Shown: positions 16,402-25,009, numbered from the stretch's first letter. The stretch: 64,000 nucleotides of DNA from Gottfriedia solisilvae (GCF_002128405.1 NZ_NETJ01000004.1:186001-250000); one strand, 5' to 3'. The notes: generated by a model not told the origin, from the sequence alone. Made by a program: numbers and translations.

Positions 16402-16830
16402 TTATCCAATTTTTTTAGTTAATACTGTCACTAATTCTTCCATCGTGACCTCATCCAAAATACGTTCCATAGCTTCTTGAGCTCGGTTTAAAATCAATTC
16501 AAGTACTGCTTGAATATTAGCCCCAACAGGACAATTTGGATTTGGATTTTCATGAAATTGAAAAAGTTCTCCCTCTTCCACTACTTCTACTGCATGGTAT
16601 ACATCTAGAAGAGAAATGTCTTTTAAAGGCCTTAGAAGTGAAGCCCCTCCTGTTCCTCGACGAACTTGAATTAAGCCAGCATTTTTAAGTTTTCCCATCA
16701 CTCTTCTGATTACGACTGGATTCGTATTGACACTTTCTGCAATCCACTCAGAAGTGCAAAGTGCACTATTCTCGATCGTAACTAAGGATAAAATATGAAC
16801 AGCGACGGTAAAACGACTACTGATCTTCAT
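16402..16830 (-). CDS. ywnA: Rrf2 family transcriptional regulator (YwnA-like)
   Basis: About 142 residues with an N-terminal winged helix: 'FTVAVHILSLVTIE', 'TSEWIAESVNTNPVVIRRVMGKLKNAGLIQVRRGTGGASL'. The region that in IscR/NsrR carries three Cys ligands has only one (NPNCPVG near residue 100), so an Fe-S cluster is unlikely. The start was moved to the ATG at 16830: the upstream TTG abuts the SD GGGAGG. A regulator of ywnB and of itself, to judge from the operators. Confidence 0.8.
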   Translation of the reverse strand: MKISSRFTVAVHILSLVTIENSALCTSEWIAESVNTNPVVIRRVMGKLKNAGLIQVRRGTGGASLLRPLKDISLLDVYHAVEVVEEGELFQFHENPNPNCPVGANIQAVLELILNRAQEAMERILDEVTMEELVTVLTKKIG

Positions 16831-16845
16831 AGGATTCAACCTCCC

Positions 16846-16868
16846 GATGTAATCATTATAGTTACATC
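16846..16868 (-). promoter_or_regulatory. Rrf2-type operator upstream of ywnA
   Basis: GATGTAAT-N7-GTTACATC. It has the same architecture and spacer as the two sites upstream of ywnB, with T-to-A changes in the outer arm. It lies about 16 nt before the ywnA start, which suggests autoregulation. Confidence 0.75.
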
Positions 16869-16904
16869 AAATATAAATGTCAATTCCATATTATATAAGT
16901 TGTA

Positions 16905-16927
16905 TAAAGGAGCACTAGGCTCCTTTA
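16905..16927 (-). terminator. Weak terminator hairpin after the first lysE gene
   Basis: TAAAGGAGC (16905-16913) / GCTCCTTTA (16919-16927), touching the stop codon; no good T-run. Confidence 0.4.
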
Positions 16928-17527
16928 TCATGTTTCTATAAAGGCTAAGATACCTAAAATTATTATAAGTAGTCCGGCTATTTTGTTGACCCTACTTAAA
17001 TGAGGTCGAATTTTATTCCTAAATAAGCTTACAACATAGCTTAAAATGATCCACCAAGAAATAGCTCCTAAAAATACGCCACTAATTAAAGTTACTGCGA
17101 CTAAACTAGAGGTGGAGTCTTGTTCAAAACCTAAACCAGCAAACATCGCGACAAAGTTTAATATGGTCACTGGATTCGTAATCATTAAGACAAACGTTGA
17201 AAGAAACATTGCAAATATACTCTCACCTTCTAAATTCGCTGCAGTATTAGAAGGTTTTTTAATAAATGTTTTAATCCCTAAGTAGAATAAAAATACGCCA
17301 CCAATCACCCTGAATACCAATTGTTGTTCAACTAAAAAAGAAGAAACAACTGAAAATCCAAACGCGGCGATGCTTGCATAAATTAAATTAGCAGTTGCAG
17401 CACCAAAACCTGTCACAAAACCTGCCGTTCTTCCTCTAGTCAGGATTCTTTGTATACACAATAAACCAATTGGGCCAACAGGAGCAGAAACTGAAAAACC
17501 CAAAATAAAGCTCTTTAATAATAGCAT
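16928..17527 (-). CDS. LysE/RhtB family amino-acid exporter
   Basis: 199 residues, six hydrophobic helices. The family start 'FILGFSVSAPVGPIGLLCIQRILTRGRTAGFVTGFGAATAN' (G-x-x-x-x-x-PGP/PVGP pattern) and 'MITNPVTILNFVAMFAGLGF' in the middle identify LysE. Members export lysine, homoserine, threonine or similar compounds. It is a close paralog of the next gene upstream; the tandem pair is controlled, by position, by an Lrp-type regulator. The substrate cannot be told from sequence. Confidence 0.85.
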   Translation of the reverse strand: MLLLKSFILGFSVSAPVGPIGLLCIQRILTRGRTAGFVTGFGAATANLIYASIAAFGFSVVSSFLVEQQLVFRVIGGVFLFYLGIKTFIKKPSNTAANLEGESIFAMFLSTFVLMITNPVTILNFVAMFAGLGFEQDSTSSLVAVTLISGVFLGAISWWIILSYVVSLFRNKIRPHLSRVNKIAGLLIIILGILAFIET

Positions 17528-17598
17528 TGAAACGTTCCTCGCAGTCTAGCTTTTTAAGTTGGTTCCTTTTATTAGACTCTAATCTTCTAGAAGAAGCT

Positions 17599-18216
17599 TT
17601 ATTTAATTAACTCATATAAAGCAATACCACCAAATATAAGGATGATAAATCCAGATAAACGGTTGATAACTGTTAACGATTTATTTGTAATCTTTTTTCT
17701 AAATAACCCTACTCCACTACTTAAAATGACCCACCATAAAGTAGAACCACAGAATACACCTATTACTAAAACAACCGCGGATAACAAATTACTATTTGAA
17801 TTAGAGATCCCCAAACCTGCAAAAATCGCGATGAATGATAAAATTGTCATTGGATTTGTTAGTGTTAAAAACAAAACTGATAAAAACGCATTCCACATAT
17901 TTTTCTTTTGGGTTTCAGTTTGAGTAAAGCTTGCTTTTGACATCAGTGTTTTTACACCTAAATAACAGAGAAAAATGCCACCAATTAATTGAATCCAAAA
18001 ATGTTGTCCAATTAAAAAATTCGTAATTACCGTCAACCCAAACCCAGCAATTAAACCATAAATCCCATCCGCTGTTGCTGCCCCTAGACCGGAAACTAAA
18101 CCCACGACTCTTCCATGTGCTAGTGTTCTACGGATACATAACACACCAATTGGACCAACAGGAGCAGCAATTGATAAACCGATTATCAAGCCTTTTAAAA
18201 AAATCGCCAATTCCAT
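17599..18216 (-). CDS. LysE/RhtB family amino-acid exporter, tandem paralog
   Basis: 205 residues, with the same architecture as its neighbour: 'GLSIAAPVGPIGVLCIRRTLAHGRVVGLVSGLGAATAD' near the start and 'TLTNPMTILSFIAIFAGLGI' in the middle. The Lrp-type regulator gene ends only 11 nt upstream, so they are co-transcribed. LysE proteins may act as homodimers, and whether the pair forms a heteromer is open. Confidence 0.85.
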   Translation of the reverse strand: MELAIFLKGLIIGLSIAAPVGPIGVLCIRRTLAHGRVVGLVSGLGAATADGIYGLIAGFGLTVITNFLIGQHFWIQLIGGIFLCYLGVKTLMSKASFTQTETQKKNMWNAFLSVLFLTLTNPMTILSFIAIFAGLGISNSNSNLLSAVVLVIGVFCGSTLWWVILSSGVGLFRKKITNKSLTVINRLSGFIILIFGGIALYELIK

Positions 18217-18227
18217 ACTAACCCTCC

Positions 18228-18698
18228 CTACTCAATTGAAAATTTATGATTTTGTAATGGCATTCTAAACGTTTCTTTCGTTGTATCCATTACAATTGTT
18301 GTTTTTGTTCTAATGACTCCTTTAAGGCCTTTTATTTCATGACTAATGACTCGATCTAAATCTTTCGTATTTTTACTTCTTATTTTTAATAAGTAATCGT
18401 CCTCACCTGCGATGTGATGACATTCCTGTACCTCTTCTAATTGATTAATAAGTTTTAAAAATGATGCTCTGTTTTCGGGGCGTTCAAGTGATACTGCAAC
18501 AAAAGCAGTAAGCTCACTCCCAACCTTTTCAGCATCAATTAATACACCAAAATTTTTTATTACGCCTTGCTCTACCAGTCGGTTTACCCTTTCTGCAGTA
18601 GCTGGTGCAGACAAACCGATTTCAGCAGCCAGATCAGCCCATTTTATTCTTGAATTATCCATCAACTGATTTATAATCTTTAAATCGTAATTATCCAA
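18228..18698 (-). CDS. Lrp/AsnC family transcriptional regulator
   Basis: 156 residues. An N-terminal helix-turn-helix (about 5-55, 'DLKIINQLMDNSRIKWADLAAEIGLSAPATAERVNRL') and a C-terminal RAM/AsnC ligand-binding domain ('HHIAGEDDYLLKIRSKN'). It is the first gene of an operon with two LysE exporters, the usual set-up in which an amino acid induces its own export. Its leader contains a terminator-like hairpin at 18780-18801 on the same strand. Confidence 0.85.
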   Translation of the reverse strand: MDNYDLKIINQLMDNSRIKWADLAAEIGLSAPATAERVNRLVEQGVIKNFGVLIDAEKVGSELTAFVAVSLERPENRASFLKLINQLEEVQECHHIAGEDDYLLKIRSKNTKDLDRVISHEIKGLKGVIRTKTTIVMDTTKETFRMPLQNHKFSIE

Positions 18699-18773
18699 TA
18701 TTAAATACCTTCTTTTTATAAGTTTTATTATATATTAACTTATTTTATGAAGGTCGTTCAATGTTATTTTAAT

Positions 18774-18801
18774 AAAAAAACTACTTCATTGATGAAGTAG
18801 T
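18774..18801 (-). terminator. Terminator-like hairpin upstream of the lrp-type gene
   Basis: ACTACTTCA (18780-18788) / TGAAGTAGT (18793-18801). On the minus strand a 7-T run follows. No minus-strand gene lies upstream until 19941, so it is either an attenuator in the lrp leader or an insulator. Confidence 0.5.
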
Positions 18802-18925
18802 ACAAATTGTAAATATTAGTCTGTCCGAATCCAAAATTTAAAGTATTTAATGAATTATTTGACTTTTATTATAATCTATTAATATACTTTTAAAACAAGT
18901 CTTTATTTTGGAGAGTGTTACAACA

Positions 18926-19552
18926 ATGAAAATGACATTAACACGTGCTTTAGCTGAGTTAAAAATGTTAGATAAACGTATAGAAAAAACGATCAATGAA
19001 AGTCAATACATTGCGTATGAAATTGGAAATAAAGGAATTAAAGGTTTCCAGCAAAAAGATGAATTTATTACATATGCAAAAGGTCAGTATGAAAGTGTAC
19101 TTAAATTAATTGATAATAGAAAAAAAATTAAAGCTGCTCTTGTAAAAGCAAATGCAGTTACAGTTGTAGAGATTGCTGGTGAAAGTATGACTTTAGCTGA
19201 AGCAATTGAGCGAAGAAATAGTATAAATCATGAAGCAGTTTTACTAAGAGTATTATCCCAACAGTTTTCAAAAGTGACGAATAAAGTTGAATTAGAAAAC
19301 ATTTCTGTTCAAGAGCGTTTAGATAATTTACTAGAAAGTCAATTTGGGAAAGACGGCAAGACTAAGAATGACGATACGAAAGATTTAATCGATTTGTATA
19401 ATACAAAACATGCAGCAAAGATAGTTGATCCAATTGGATTACGAAATGTCATTCAGAAATATCAAGATAAGTATGATCAGTTTTCTACAGAAGTTGACTT
19501 TATCTTATCTGAAACAAATGCCAAAACAGAAATTGAAGTTCATTTAGATTAA
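18926..19552 (+). CDS. Hypothetical helical protein (DUF6847/DIP1984-like)
   Basis: About 208 residues, with no signal peptide or membrane segment. An N-terminal helix 'TLTRALAELKMLDKRIEKTINES' is followed by 'VLKLIDNRKKIKAALVKANAVTVVEIAGESMTLAEAIERR'. This layout resembles the DIP1984/septicolysin-like DUF6847 proteins of bacteria and phages, and I am only moderately sure of the link. A coiled-coil C-terminal half contains 'DPIGLRNVIQKYQDKYDQFSTEVDFILSETNA'. The start is set at the ATG with GGAGAG upstream; the longer frame begins at a TTG. It stands alone on the plus strand. Confidence 0.6.
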   Translation: MKMTLTRALAELKMLDKRIEKTINESQYIAYEIGNKGIKGFQQKDEFITYAKGQYESVLKLIDNRKKIKAALVKANAVTVVEIAGESMTLAEAIERRNSINHEAVLLRVLSQQFSKVTNKVELENISVQERLDNLLESQFGKDGKTKNDDTKDLIDLYNTKHAAKIVDPIGLRNVIQKYQDKYDQFSTEVDFILSETNAKTEIEVHLD

Positions 19553-19940
19553 TCTAATTTCTAAATTGCTACTATTACGAAATGACTCAAAAAACTGCCC
19601 GAACGGAACGGGTTATTTCCGTATCTAATTAAGTAGATTAATATCTACAATCCTGAGACTCTATGATAAGAGAAAGAAAACGTTAAATTTTAGCGTTTAA
19701 ATCTTAAAGACTAAATTGTAGCGATTAAACTTCTAACGATTAACGATTACATTTTAAATTTTTTTAAAACCCAAGAGTACTGCTTTATAGGTGTTCAGCT
19801 TCTTACCTTGTCATAGCACTTGGCTGTTCTAGTAGCTCCCCCTCAAATTGTTTTAGTTTGAGGGGTCTTTTGTGTTCAGTTTCTTTCTAAGTAAACCTAA
19901 TAGGTTAACTCTACTTTAAAAGTGACAATCGTTTCGTTTT
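19553..19940. other. 388-nt intergenic region, mostly featureless
   Basis: A small dyad ACGGAA (19603-19608) / TTCCGT (19617-19622) and a hairpin CCCCTCAAA (19839-19847) / TTTGAGGGG (19857-19865) followed by TCTTTTG, probably a plus-strand terminator. The rest is AT-rich with short repeated 'ACGATTAA' words. No gene is seen. Confidence 0.5.
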
Positions 19941-20339
19941 CTATTTCTTCAATCCTTCAGTATTCATTAATACGATTCTCCAACCATCAGGGTCCTCTAC
20001 TGTAATACTTTTCCCAAGCCAGTAAGGATTTTCTGGTTCAACTTCTTCATATCCCATTAATTCTAATCTGTTTTTTATCTCATCTATTTCATTTTTATTC
20101 GGTATATAGAATACAAGAAGATTATCTTTTGTTGGTGCAGGACACGGACTTCCGCCAATATATTGAGTAAATTCTAGGTGATACTCCACATCGGGTAAGC
20201 CATACATGACTCCATCATACCCATCATGATTTTCAAATCCAGATACACGCTTTAATCCTAGTCCTTCACCATAAAACTTCTTAATTTCATCTAACTGATC
20301 TGTTGGTCTTGCGATTCTGAATTGCACCCAATTTTTCAT
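19941..20339 (-). CDS. VOC family protein (glyoxalase/bleomycin-resistance-like)
   Basis: About 132 residues: 'WVQFRIARPTDQLDEIKKFYGEGLGLKRV' at the start, 'YHLEFTQYIGG' with the central His-Glu pair, and 'KSITVEDPDGWRIVLMNT' at the end. The ATG at 20339 is chosen because the longer GTG frame overlaps the upstream gene; ATAGGAG lies 12 nt before. It probably shares an mRNA with the flavin reductase that ends at 20359. Confidence 0.75.
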   Translation of the reverse strand: MKNWVQFRIARPTDQLDEIKKFYGEGLGLKRVSGFENHDGYDGVMYGLPDVEYHLEFTQYIGGSPCPAPTKDNLLVFYIPNKNEIDEIKNRLELMGYEEVEPENPYWLGKSITVEDPDGWRIVLMNTEGLKK

Positions 20340-20358
20340 TTTACTTTGGACTCCTATC

Positions 20359-20907
20359 TTAATAGTTTGAAGCACTCCACTCTTCGTTTAACTTTTTTGT
20401 TAATTGAGTATAGATTTTCAATTCTTGAATTAAACCATTTACTAAGTAAGATGATTCTTCAGCCAAAGCAATGCCACCTTGGATAAAATCAGTTGGATCA
20501 ATGACTAGTTGTTTAGATAATACATTTGCATATAGTGCTCTAAGTACAATTCGCATATTATTCAACGCATTAATCCCTCCCTTACCACCACCAGATACAG
20601 CCATTAAAGCTACAGGTTTATCTTTAAAATGCTTACTACCTAAAAAATCCAATGCATTTTTCAATGCCCCACTCATTCCACCATGATATTCTGGTGTCGC
20701 GACAATCATTGCATCTGCATTTTCTAATTCAGCCCTTAACATTTTAATATTAGCTAATTCATTTTGATCTTCTTGTCCGTTATAAACTGGTAAAGTTAAT
20801 TCACTTAAATCGATCGTCTTAATATTATATTTTTTAGAAATAATAGCTGACAGTTTACCAGTACGCCCTTCTTTTCTTGGACTACCATTAACAATGACAA
20901 TATTCAT
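20359..20907 (-). CDS. NADPH-dependent FMN reductase family protein
   Basis: About 182 residues with a flavodoxin-like fold: 'VIVNGSPRKEGRTGKLSAII' (FMN phosphate loop) at the start, 'ATPEYHGGMSGALKNALDFL' near residues 70-90, 'VALMAVSGGGKGG' after that. These features match the azoreductase/chromate-reductase-like NAD(P)H:FMN reductases. The ATG with AGAGGAG upstream is chosen. The physiological acceptor is unknown. Confidence 0.8.
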   Translation of the reverse strand: MNIVIVNGSPRKEGRTGKLSAIISKKYNIKTIDLSELTLPVYNGQEDQNELANIKMLRAELENADAMIVATPEYHGGMSGALKNALDFLGSKHFKDKPVALMAVSGGGKGGINALNNMRIVLRALYANVLSKQLVIDPTDFIQGGIALAEESSYLVNGLIQELKIYTQLTKKLNEEWSASNY

Positions 20908-21014
20908 AAGTCCCACTCCTCTTTTATAAGTACTTTTAGTATAGTCAATAAATAGAGTGTAATCGTCAGTCGTTTGGTAGAACTTTACTACACGTTTTGG
21001 TGTATCAACAAAAT

Positions 21015-21042
21015 AAAAAACCTACAACTAAAGTTGTAGGTT
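21015..21042 (-). terminator. Terminator of the ketopantoate reductase gene
   Basis: AACCTACAAC (21019-21028) / GTTGTAGGTT (21033-21042) with the T-run on the minus strand. Confidence 0.85.
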
Positions 21043-21088
21043 ACAGACTGAATCTCCTAGTTTTTGAACATCTTCTACAACCTAAAGG

Positions 21089-22018
21089 TCAAAAATGATT
21101 TTCCATATGCATTTTTTCGTATACTTTGAGGTTTTGATAAATTATCTCAAGCAATTGAACTGAAAGATGTTTCGCTTTCGCAAGTTTGAGCAAGTATCCT
21201 TGCAAATGATCGCTTTCAATAGAAGAACCTTTTTCCATATCTCTCTGCATTGAAGATTTCATATCATATCCAAGAGCATCAATTGATTTCATATGTTCAT
21301 CAACAATATTCTCGTTGATTGGAGCATCATGGGCATGCATTATGTTAGCACACTCTTCAAATAATTGACGGATGATTGTCCTGCCGCCTTCACTTTCTCT
21401 GATTGGTCCAATTGGTGCTCGCATAAGGGAGGTTACACCAGACATGACCGTAATAAACATAAATTTATGCCACATATCTCGCTCGATCTGCTCACTTAAT
21501 ACAAAATCAGCTTTCGTACCACTAAATGCTTTCTTAATTTTATGGATGCGATCAGTGTCTTTATTCATAAATTCACCATATACAAGTCTTGCTGCCTTAC
21601 TTGTTTGAACAACTTCTCCATCATGATTTAAAGTCGTTTCAATAAAACATAAACCACCAATTAAGTTACTTTCCCCAAACGCTTCTTTTAAAGTTGTTAC
21701 ATGTGAGATACCATTTAGTAGTGGTAAAATGACTGTATGTTCACCTACAAATGGCTTTACATCTTTAATGGCATCATGCAAATGATAGGATTTAGTTGAA
21801 AAAAGCACTAAATCGAATGTTTCGGCATTCTCACTCGCTGTGATCATCTTAGGTTGTACTATCATATCACCGTGCACACTACTGATCACTAGTCCTTTTT
21901 CCTCTAACTGTTTTTTTCGATTTGGTCGTACTAAAAAAGTAACATCTTCCCCTTTTTCTACTAAACGGCCGCCAAAGTATCCGCCTACTCCTCCAGCACC
22001 TAAAACAAGAATTCGCAT
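21089..22018 (-). CDS. panE: 2-dehydropantoate 2-reductase (ketopantoate reductase family)
   Basis: About 309 residues. Rossmann motif GAGGVGGYFGG at 7-17 (NADPH), 'ILPLLNGISHVTTL' near 97-110 with the substrate-domain Asn, 'DMWHKFMFITVMSGVTSLMRAPIGPI' with the catalytic Lys near 205 and 'SSMQRDMEKGSSIESDHLQGYL' near the end. All are hallmarks of PanE/ApbA, which reduces ketopantoate to pantoate for CoA synthesis. Many Bacillus genomes carry several paralogs, so it may not be the biosynthetic copy. The ATG at 22018 follows AAAGGAAG; it is a single-gene unit. Confidence 0.8.
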   Translation of the reverse strand: MRILVLGAGGVGGYFGGRLVEKGEDVTFLVRPNRKKQLEEKGLVISSVHGDMIVQPKMITASENAETFDLVLFSTKSYHLHDAIKDVKPFVGEHTVILPLLNGISHVTTLKEAFGESNLIGGLCFIETTLNHDGEVVQTSKAARLVYGEFMNKDTDRIHKIKKAFSGTKADFVLSEQIERDMWHKFMFITVMSGVTSLMRAPIGPIRESEGGRTIIRQLFEECANIMHAHDAPINENIVDEHMKSIDALGYDMKSSMQRDMEKGSSIESDHLQGYLLKLAKAKHLSVQLLEIIYQNLKVYEKMHMENHF

Positions 22019-22110
22019 CAAATCTTCCTTTCTATCAGTATATTGTTTACGTTATCAATAATCTCACGAAAAATATCGACCGCTCCTGAAATAAACCTTT
22101 TATCACCTTA

Positions 22111-22758
22111 TTAATCTGATATTCCATTTCGAATCGCATAAAGAGCAAGCTGCGTACGATCCTGAAGTTGTAACTTTGCTAATATATTCGATACATGAGT
22201 TTTCGCTGTTTTCTCAGTAATAAATAAAGAAGAAGCAATTTCTTTATTACTCTTACCTCGTGTAATTTCCTTTAATACATCCATTTCACGTTTCGTTAGT
22301 TTGTCGTGAATAGTCTGTTCAGATTTCGATTCACTTTTACTCGTTAATGCAGAGACCAACTGTGTAGTAACCTTTGAATGAAATTGTTTTTCTCCGTCAT
22401 GGATTTTCCGTATTGCTGTGACAAGCTCATCTGGATCACTATCTTTTACATAATAGCCAGCCGCTCCTGCCTCAATTGCCGGTAAAATATGATCTTGATC
22501 ATAAAAACTTGTTAATATCATTACTTTAACAGGCAATCCTTCATTTTTAATTTGTTCTGTTGCTTCAATTCCATTTAACTTTGGCATTGATAAATCCATA
22601 ATCACTATATCGGGATGCAATTCTTTTATTAACTGTATAGCTTCTTCCCCGTTTGATGCTTCACCAATGACCTCGATATCTTGTTGAGTATTTAAAAAAA
22701 AGATTAGTCCTCTTCTGACAACATGATGGTCGTCAGCAATTACTAATTTTATTGTCAT
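22111..22758 (-). CDS. NarL/FixJ-type response regulator (YhcZ-like)
   Basis: 215 residues. Receiver domain 1-120 with phospho-acceptor Asp55 ('IVIMDLSMPK') and acidic pocket D9-D10. LuxR-type HTH near 148-205 ('LTKREMDVLKEITRGKSNKEIASSLFITEKTAKTHVSNILAKL'). Its kinase gene ends 16 nt upstream. Length and domain order fit B. subtilis YhcZ, whose partner YhcY also has a GAF domain. Targets are unknown. Confidence 0.85.
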   Translation of the reverse strand: MTIKLVIADDHHVVRRGLIFFLNTQQDIEVIGEASNGEEAIQLIKELHPDIVIMDLSMPKLNGIEATEQIKNEGLPVKVMILTSFYDQDHILPAIEAGAAGYYVKDSDPDELVTAIRKIHDGEKQFHSKVTTQLVSALTSKSESKSEQTIHDKLTKREMDVLKEITRGKSNKEIASSLFITEKTAKTHVSNILAKLQLQDRTQLALYAIRNGISD

Positions 22759-22774
22759 TACGATTTCTCCCTCT

Positions 22775-23893
22775 TTAAAAAGGAATATTTATTATTATTT
22801 TCGTTCCTTTATTTATTTCACTTTCCACGATAAACGATCCTTCTAATACTTCTACTCGTTCTCTCATACTTTTTAACCCTAATGTAGGAATGCTTACATT
22901 TTCTGGACACACAAAACCCGCGCCTCTATCTTCAACCACCATTTTAATATTTTTACCATTACTAGATAGTTGCAAATAAATGTCCGTTTGCCCAGAATGT
23001 TTTCTACAATTATTAAATGCTTCTTGGCCTACTCGCCATAGTGTCTCTTCTATTTTGGAAGGGAGAACACTGACCCCCTTGACTTGGCTATGTACTTTTA
23101 AACCTAGCATTTCACCATAGTTAATTAAAGCGCTAACGATTCCCTTTTCTATTCCTTGCGGTCGAAGTTGCCATATTAATGCTTTCATTTCTGCCTGCGC
23201 TTCTTGAGCAATTTGTTGGATATGATGAAATGTATCTTTTACTTTTTTGTTATCTGATACATTGCCCCCAGCTTTAGCTGTTACATTAATCGAAAAGAGC
23301 AATTGGCTGACTGAATCATGTAAGTCTTTAGCTAAACGATTTCTTTCTTCGATGACTTGAATTTCCTTCACTTTTTCTGTTAGTTGAATTCTTTTAATTG
23401 CTGTTCCAATTTGTAATGCTACTGCTCCTAAGAGGTCTAACTCTTCTTGATCAAATTGTAATTTATTTGATGCTGCTACATTTAATAATCCAAATGATTC
23501 CTCTCCGGCTTGAAGTGGTACTGTCGCATGGTGAGTTACACCATTTGTATCACCCCAATTATGAATCACAGATTCTTCTAATCTTTTACATTCCATAATA
23601 TTTGATGCTTTATTGAGTCTTCCTTGTACGTATTTGCTCACGCACCAGCAATCTCCACAACACATCGGCTTAACTTCCTCATTTGTTAACGCTGGTGGTA
23701 ACTCATGAGAGGCGACTAATTCATAGCTACCATTTTTATCTATTAAAAAAATCCAACCAGTTTCTAAGCCTGTAATTTGAATTAATTTTGCTAATGCACA
23801 ATCAAGGGTACTGTGTAAGTCAGTACCCTCGTTTAATATCTCTGCAATCTCTTTTAATACTTGTAGTTCTAATAGAAAAGATTTTTTTCTCAT
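22775..23893 (-). CDS. GAF-domain sensor histidine kinase with Cys cluster (YhcY/AirS-like)
   Basis: 372 residues, no membrane segment, so a cytosolic sensor. GAF domain about 20-170, HisKA_3 with phospho-His192 ('RLAKDLHDSVSQLLF'), then HATPase with 'GQEAFNNCRKHSG' and 'DRGAGF'. The GAF domain contains Cys78, Cys79, Cys82, Cys84 and Cys102 (C-x2-C-x-C-x17-C), similar to the Cys motif with which staphylococcal AirS (YhcS) binds a redox-active Fe-S cluster. Oxygen or redox sensing is therefore a reasonable inference. Co-transcribed with an SRPBCC protein upstream (TAATG overlap) and the response regulator downstream. Confidence 0.85.
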   Translation of the reverse strand: MRKKSFLLELQVLKEIAEILNEGTDLHSTLDCALAKLIQITGLETGWIFLIDKNGSYELVASHELPPALTNEEVKPMCCGDCWCVSKYVQGRLNKASNIMECKRLEESVIHNWGDTNGVTHHATVPLQAGEESFGLLNVAASNKLQFDQEELDLLGAVALQIGTAIKRIQLTEKVKEIQVIEERNRLAKDLHDSVSQLLFSINVTAKAGGNVSDNKKVKDTFHHIQQIAQEAQAEMKALIWQLRPQGIEKGIVSALINYGEMLGLKVHSQVKGVSVLPSKIEETLWRVGQEAFNNCRKHSGQTDIYLQLSSNGKNIKMVVEDRGAGFVCPENVSIPTLGLKSMRERVEVLEGSFIVESEINKGTKIIINIPF

Positions 23894-24336
23894 TACTTTA
23901 TTGTTTCCTTCATACGTTTATCAAGCTGTTCTAGTACATAAGGCCACGCTTCTTCATGCTGATCTCTCGATAATTCATCAGTGAAACCGGCATGTGTTAA
24001 TTTAATCAAAACGCCATTATCTTTTGAAACGAATTCTACTGTAACTACTGTTTCAGCTTTCGTTCCAGCTGTGATCCATGTAATTTCAACCTGTCGATTT
24101 TTCTCTAGTTTTAAGAACCGCCCATAATGTGGATGACGCATCTCATTAAATTCTGTTTCAAAGAAAAAGACAGAATTCACTTTTGCTTCCATAATGACGG
24201 AATCCGGTGCTGCAAACCAAATACCAAATCCTTCAGTCCAAGCATGATATAAAACGTCTATTGACACTTCCATTTCCCGTTCAACCTGCAAGCTATACGG
24301 TCTATTCGAAAGATTAGGGTAACTAACGATTTCCAT
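23893..24336 (-). CDS. SRPBCC / AHSA1-type START-like domain protein
   Basis: 147 residues, one helix-grip domain: 'LQVEREMEVSIDVLYHAWTE' at the start, 'GRFLKLEKNRQVEITWITAG' in the middle and 'LIKLTHAGFTDELSRDQHEEAWPYVLEQLDKRMKE' at the end, the standard AHSA1 layout. Such domains bind hydrophobic ligands. Its stop overlaps the kinase start, so it may influence or report to the two-component system, though this is only suggested by position. Confidence 0.8.
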   Translation of the reverse strand: MEIVSYPNLSNRPYSLQVEREMEVSIDVLYHAWTEGFGIWFAAPDSVIMEAKVNSVFFFETEFNEMRHPHYGRFLKLEKNRQVEITWITAGTKAETVVTVEFVSKDNGVLIKLTHAGFTDELSRDQHEEAWPYVLEQLDKRMKETIK

Positions 24337-24367
24337 CTTAATACCTCCAGATATTTATAGGCTTTTA

Positions 24368-24910
24368 TTATTCATTTTCATTTATAATAGCAAGCACTTG
24401 ATGATCTTCCCATTTCCCATTAATTCTAACGTTTTTCTTGGCAATTCCTTCTTTATGGAAACCTGATTTTTCTAATACTCTAATAGAGCCAATATTATGT
24501 GGCATTACGCCAGCCTCAATTCGGTGAAGCTTTAATTCAGTAAAAGCATAATCAACTACAAGCTTAACTGCTTCAGTCGTATAACCTTTACCATTTTGTT
24601 GCTCATCTAAAGAATAGCCAACAAAACAACTTTGTAAATCCCCTCTTAAAACTTCAGCTAGCATCGTATTTCCAATCAATTCATCAGTTTCTCTCAAATA
24701 GATACCGAAAAAATAGTACTGATCATTATCACTTTTTTCTTTATTTGATTTAATGCGTTCTCGTTGAAACTCTACTGTATAAAAACTCTCGTCTTTTATA
24801 TACGTAAAGGGCTTAAAGAATACTCTATTTTTCACTTCAAAATTTAAAAGCTCTTCTGCATCATTAACATCTAGCATTCTTAAATAAACATTATTCCCTA
24901 TTAATTTCAC
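24368..24910 (-). CDS. GNAT N-acetyltransferase, RimJ/RimL type
   Basis: About 180 residues. 'VYLRMLDVNDAEELLNFEVKNR' opens the fold, 'YFFGIYLRETDELIGNTML' and 'VGYSLDEQQNGKGYTTEAVKLVVDYAFTELKLHRIEAGVMPHNIGSIRVLEKSGFHKEG' contain the acetyl-CoA binding motif A (QQNGKG) and the Asn of the ribosomal-protein acetyltransferase family. The GTG at 24910 is preferred because GAGGGGG precedes it. Substrate (protein N-terminus or antibiotic) is unknown. Confidence 0.8.
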   Translation of the reverse strand: MKLIGNNVYLRMLDVNDAEELLNFEVKNRVFFKPFTYIKDESFYTVEFQRERIKSNKEKSDNDQYYFFGIYLRETDELIGNTMLAEVLRGDLQSCFVGYSLDEQQNGKGYTTEAVKLVVDYAFTELKLHRIEAGVMPHNIGSIRVLEKSGFHKEGIAKKNVRINGKWEDHQVLAIINENE

Positions 24911-25009
24911 GATTATATCCCCCTCAAACAAACCAACTATATTATTATGTAAATTTTCTATCTATTATTATAATACTTATAAATTGTCTTTCCAAAGTAA
25001 AAAGCTAAC

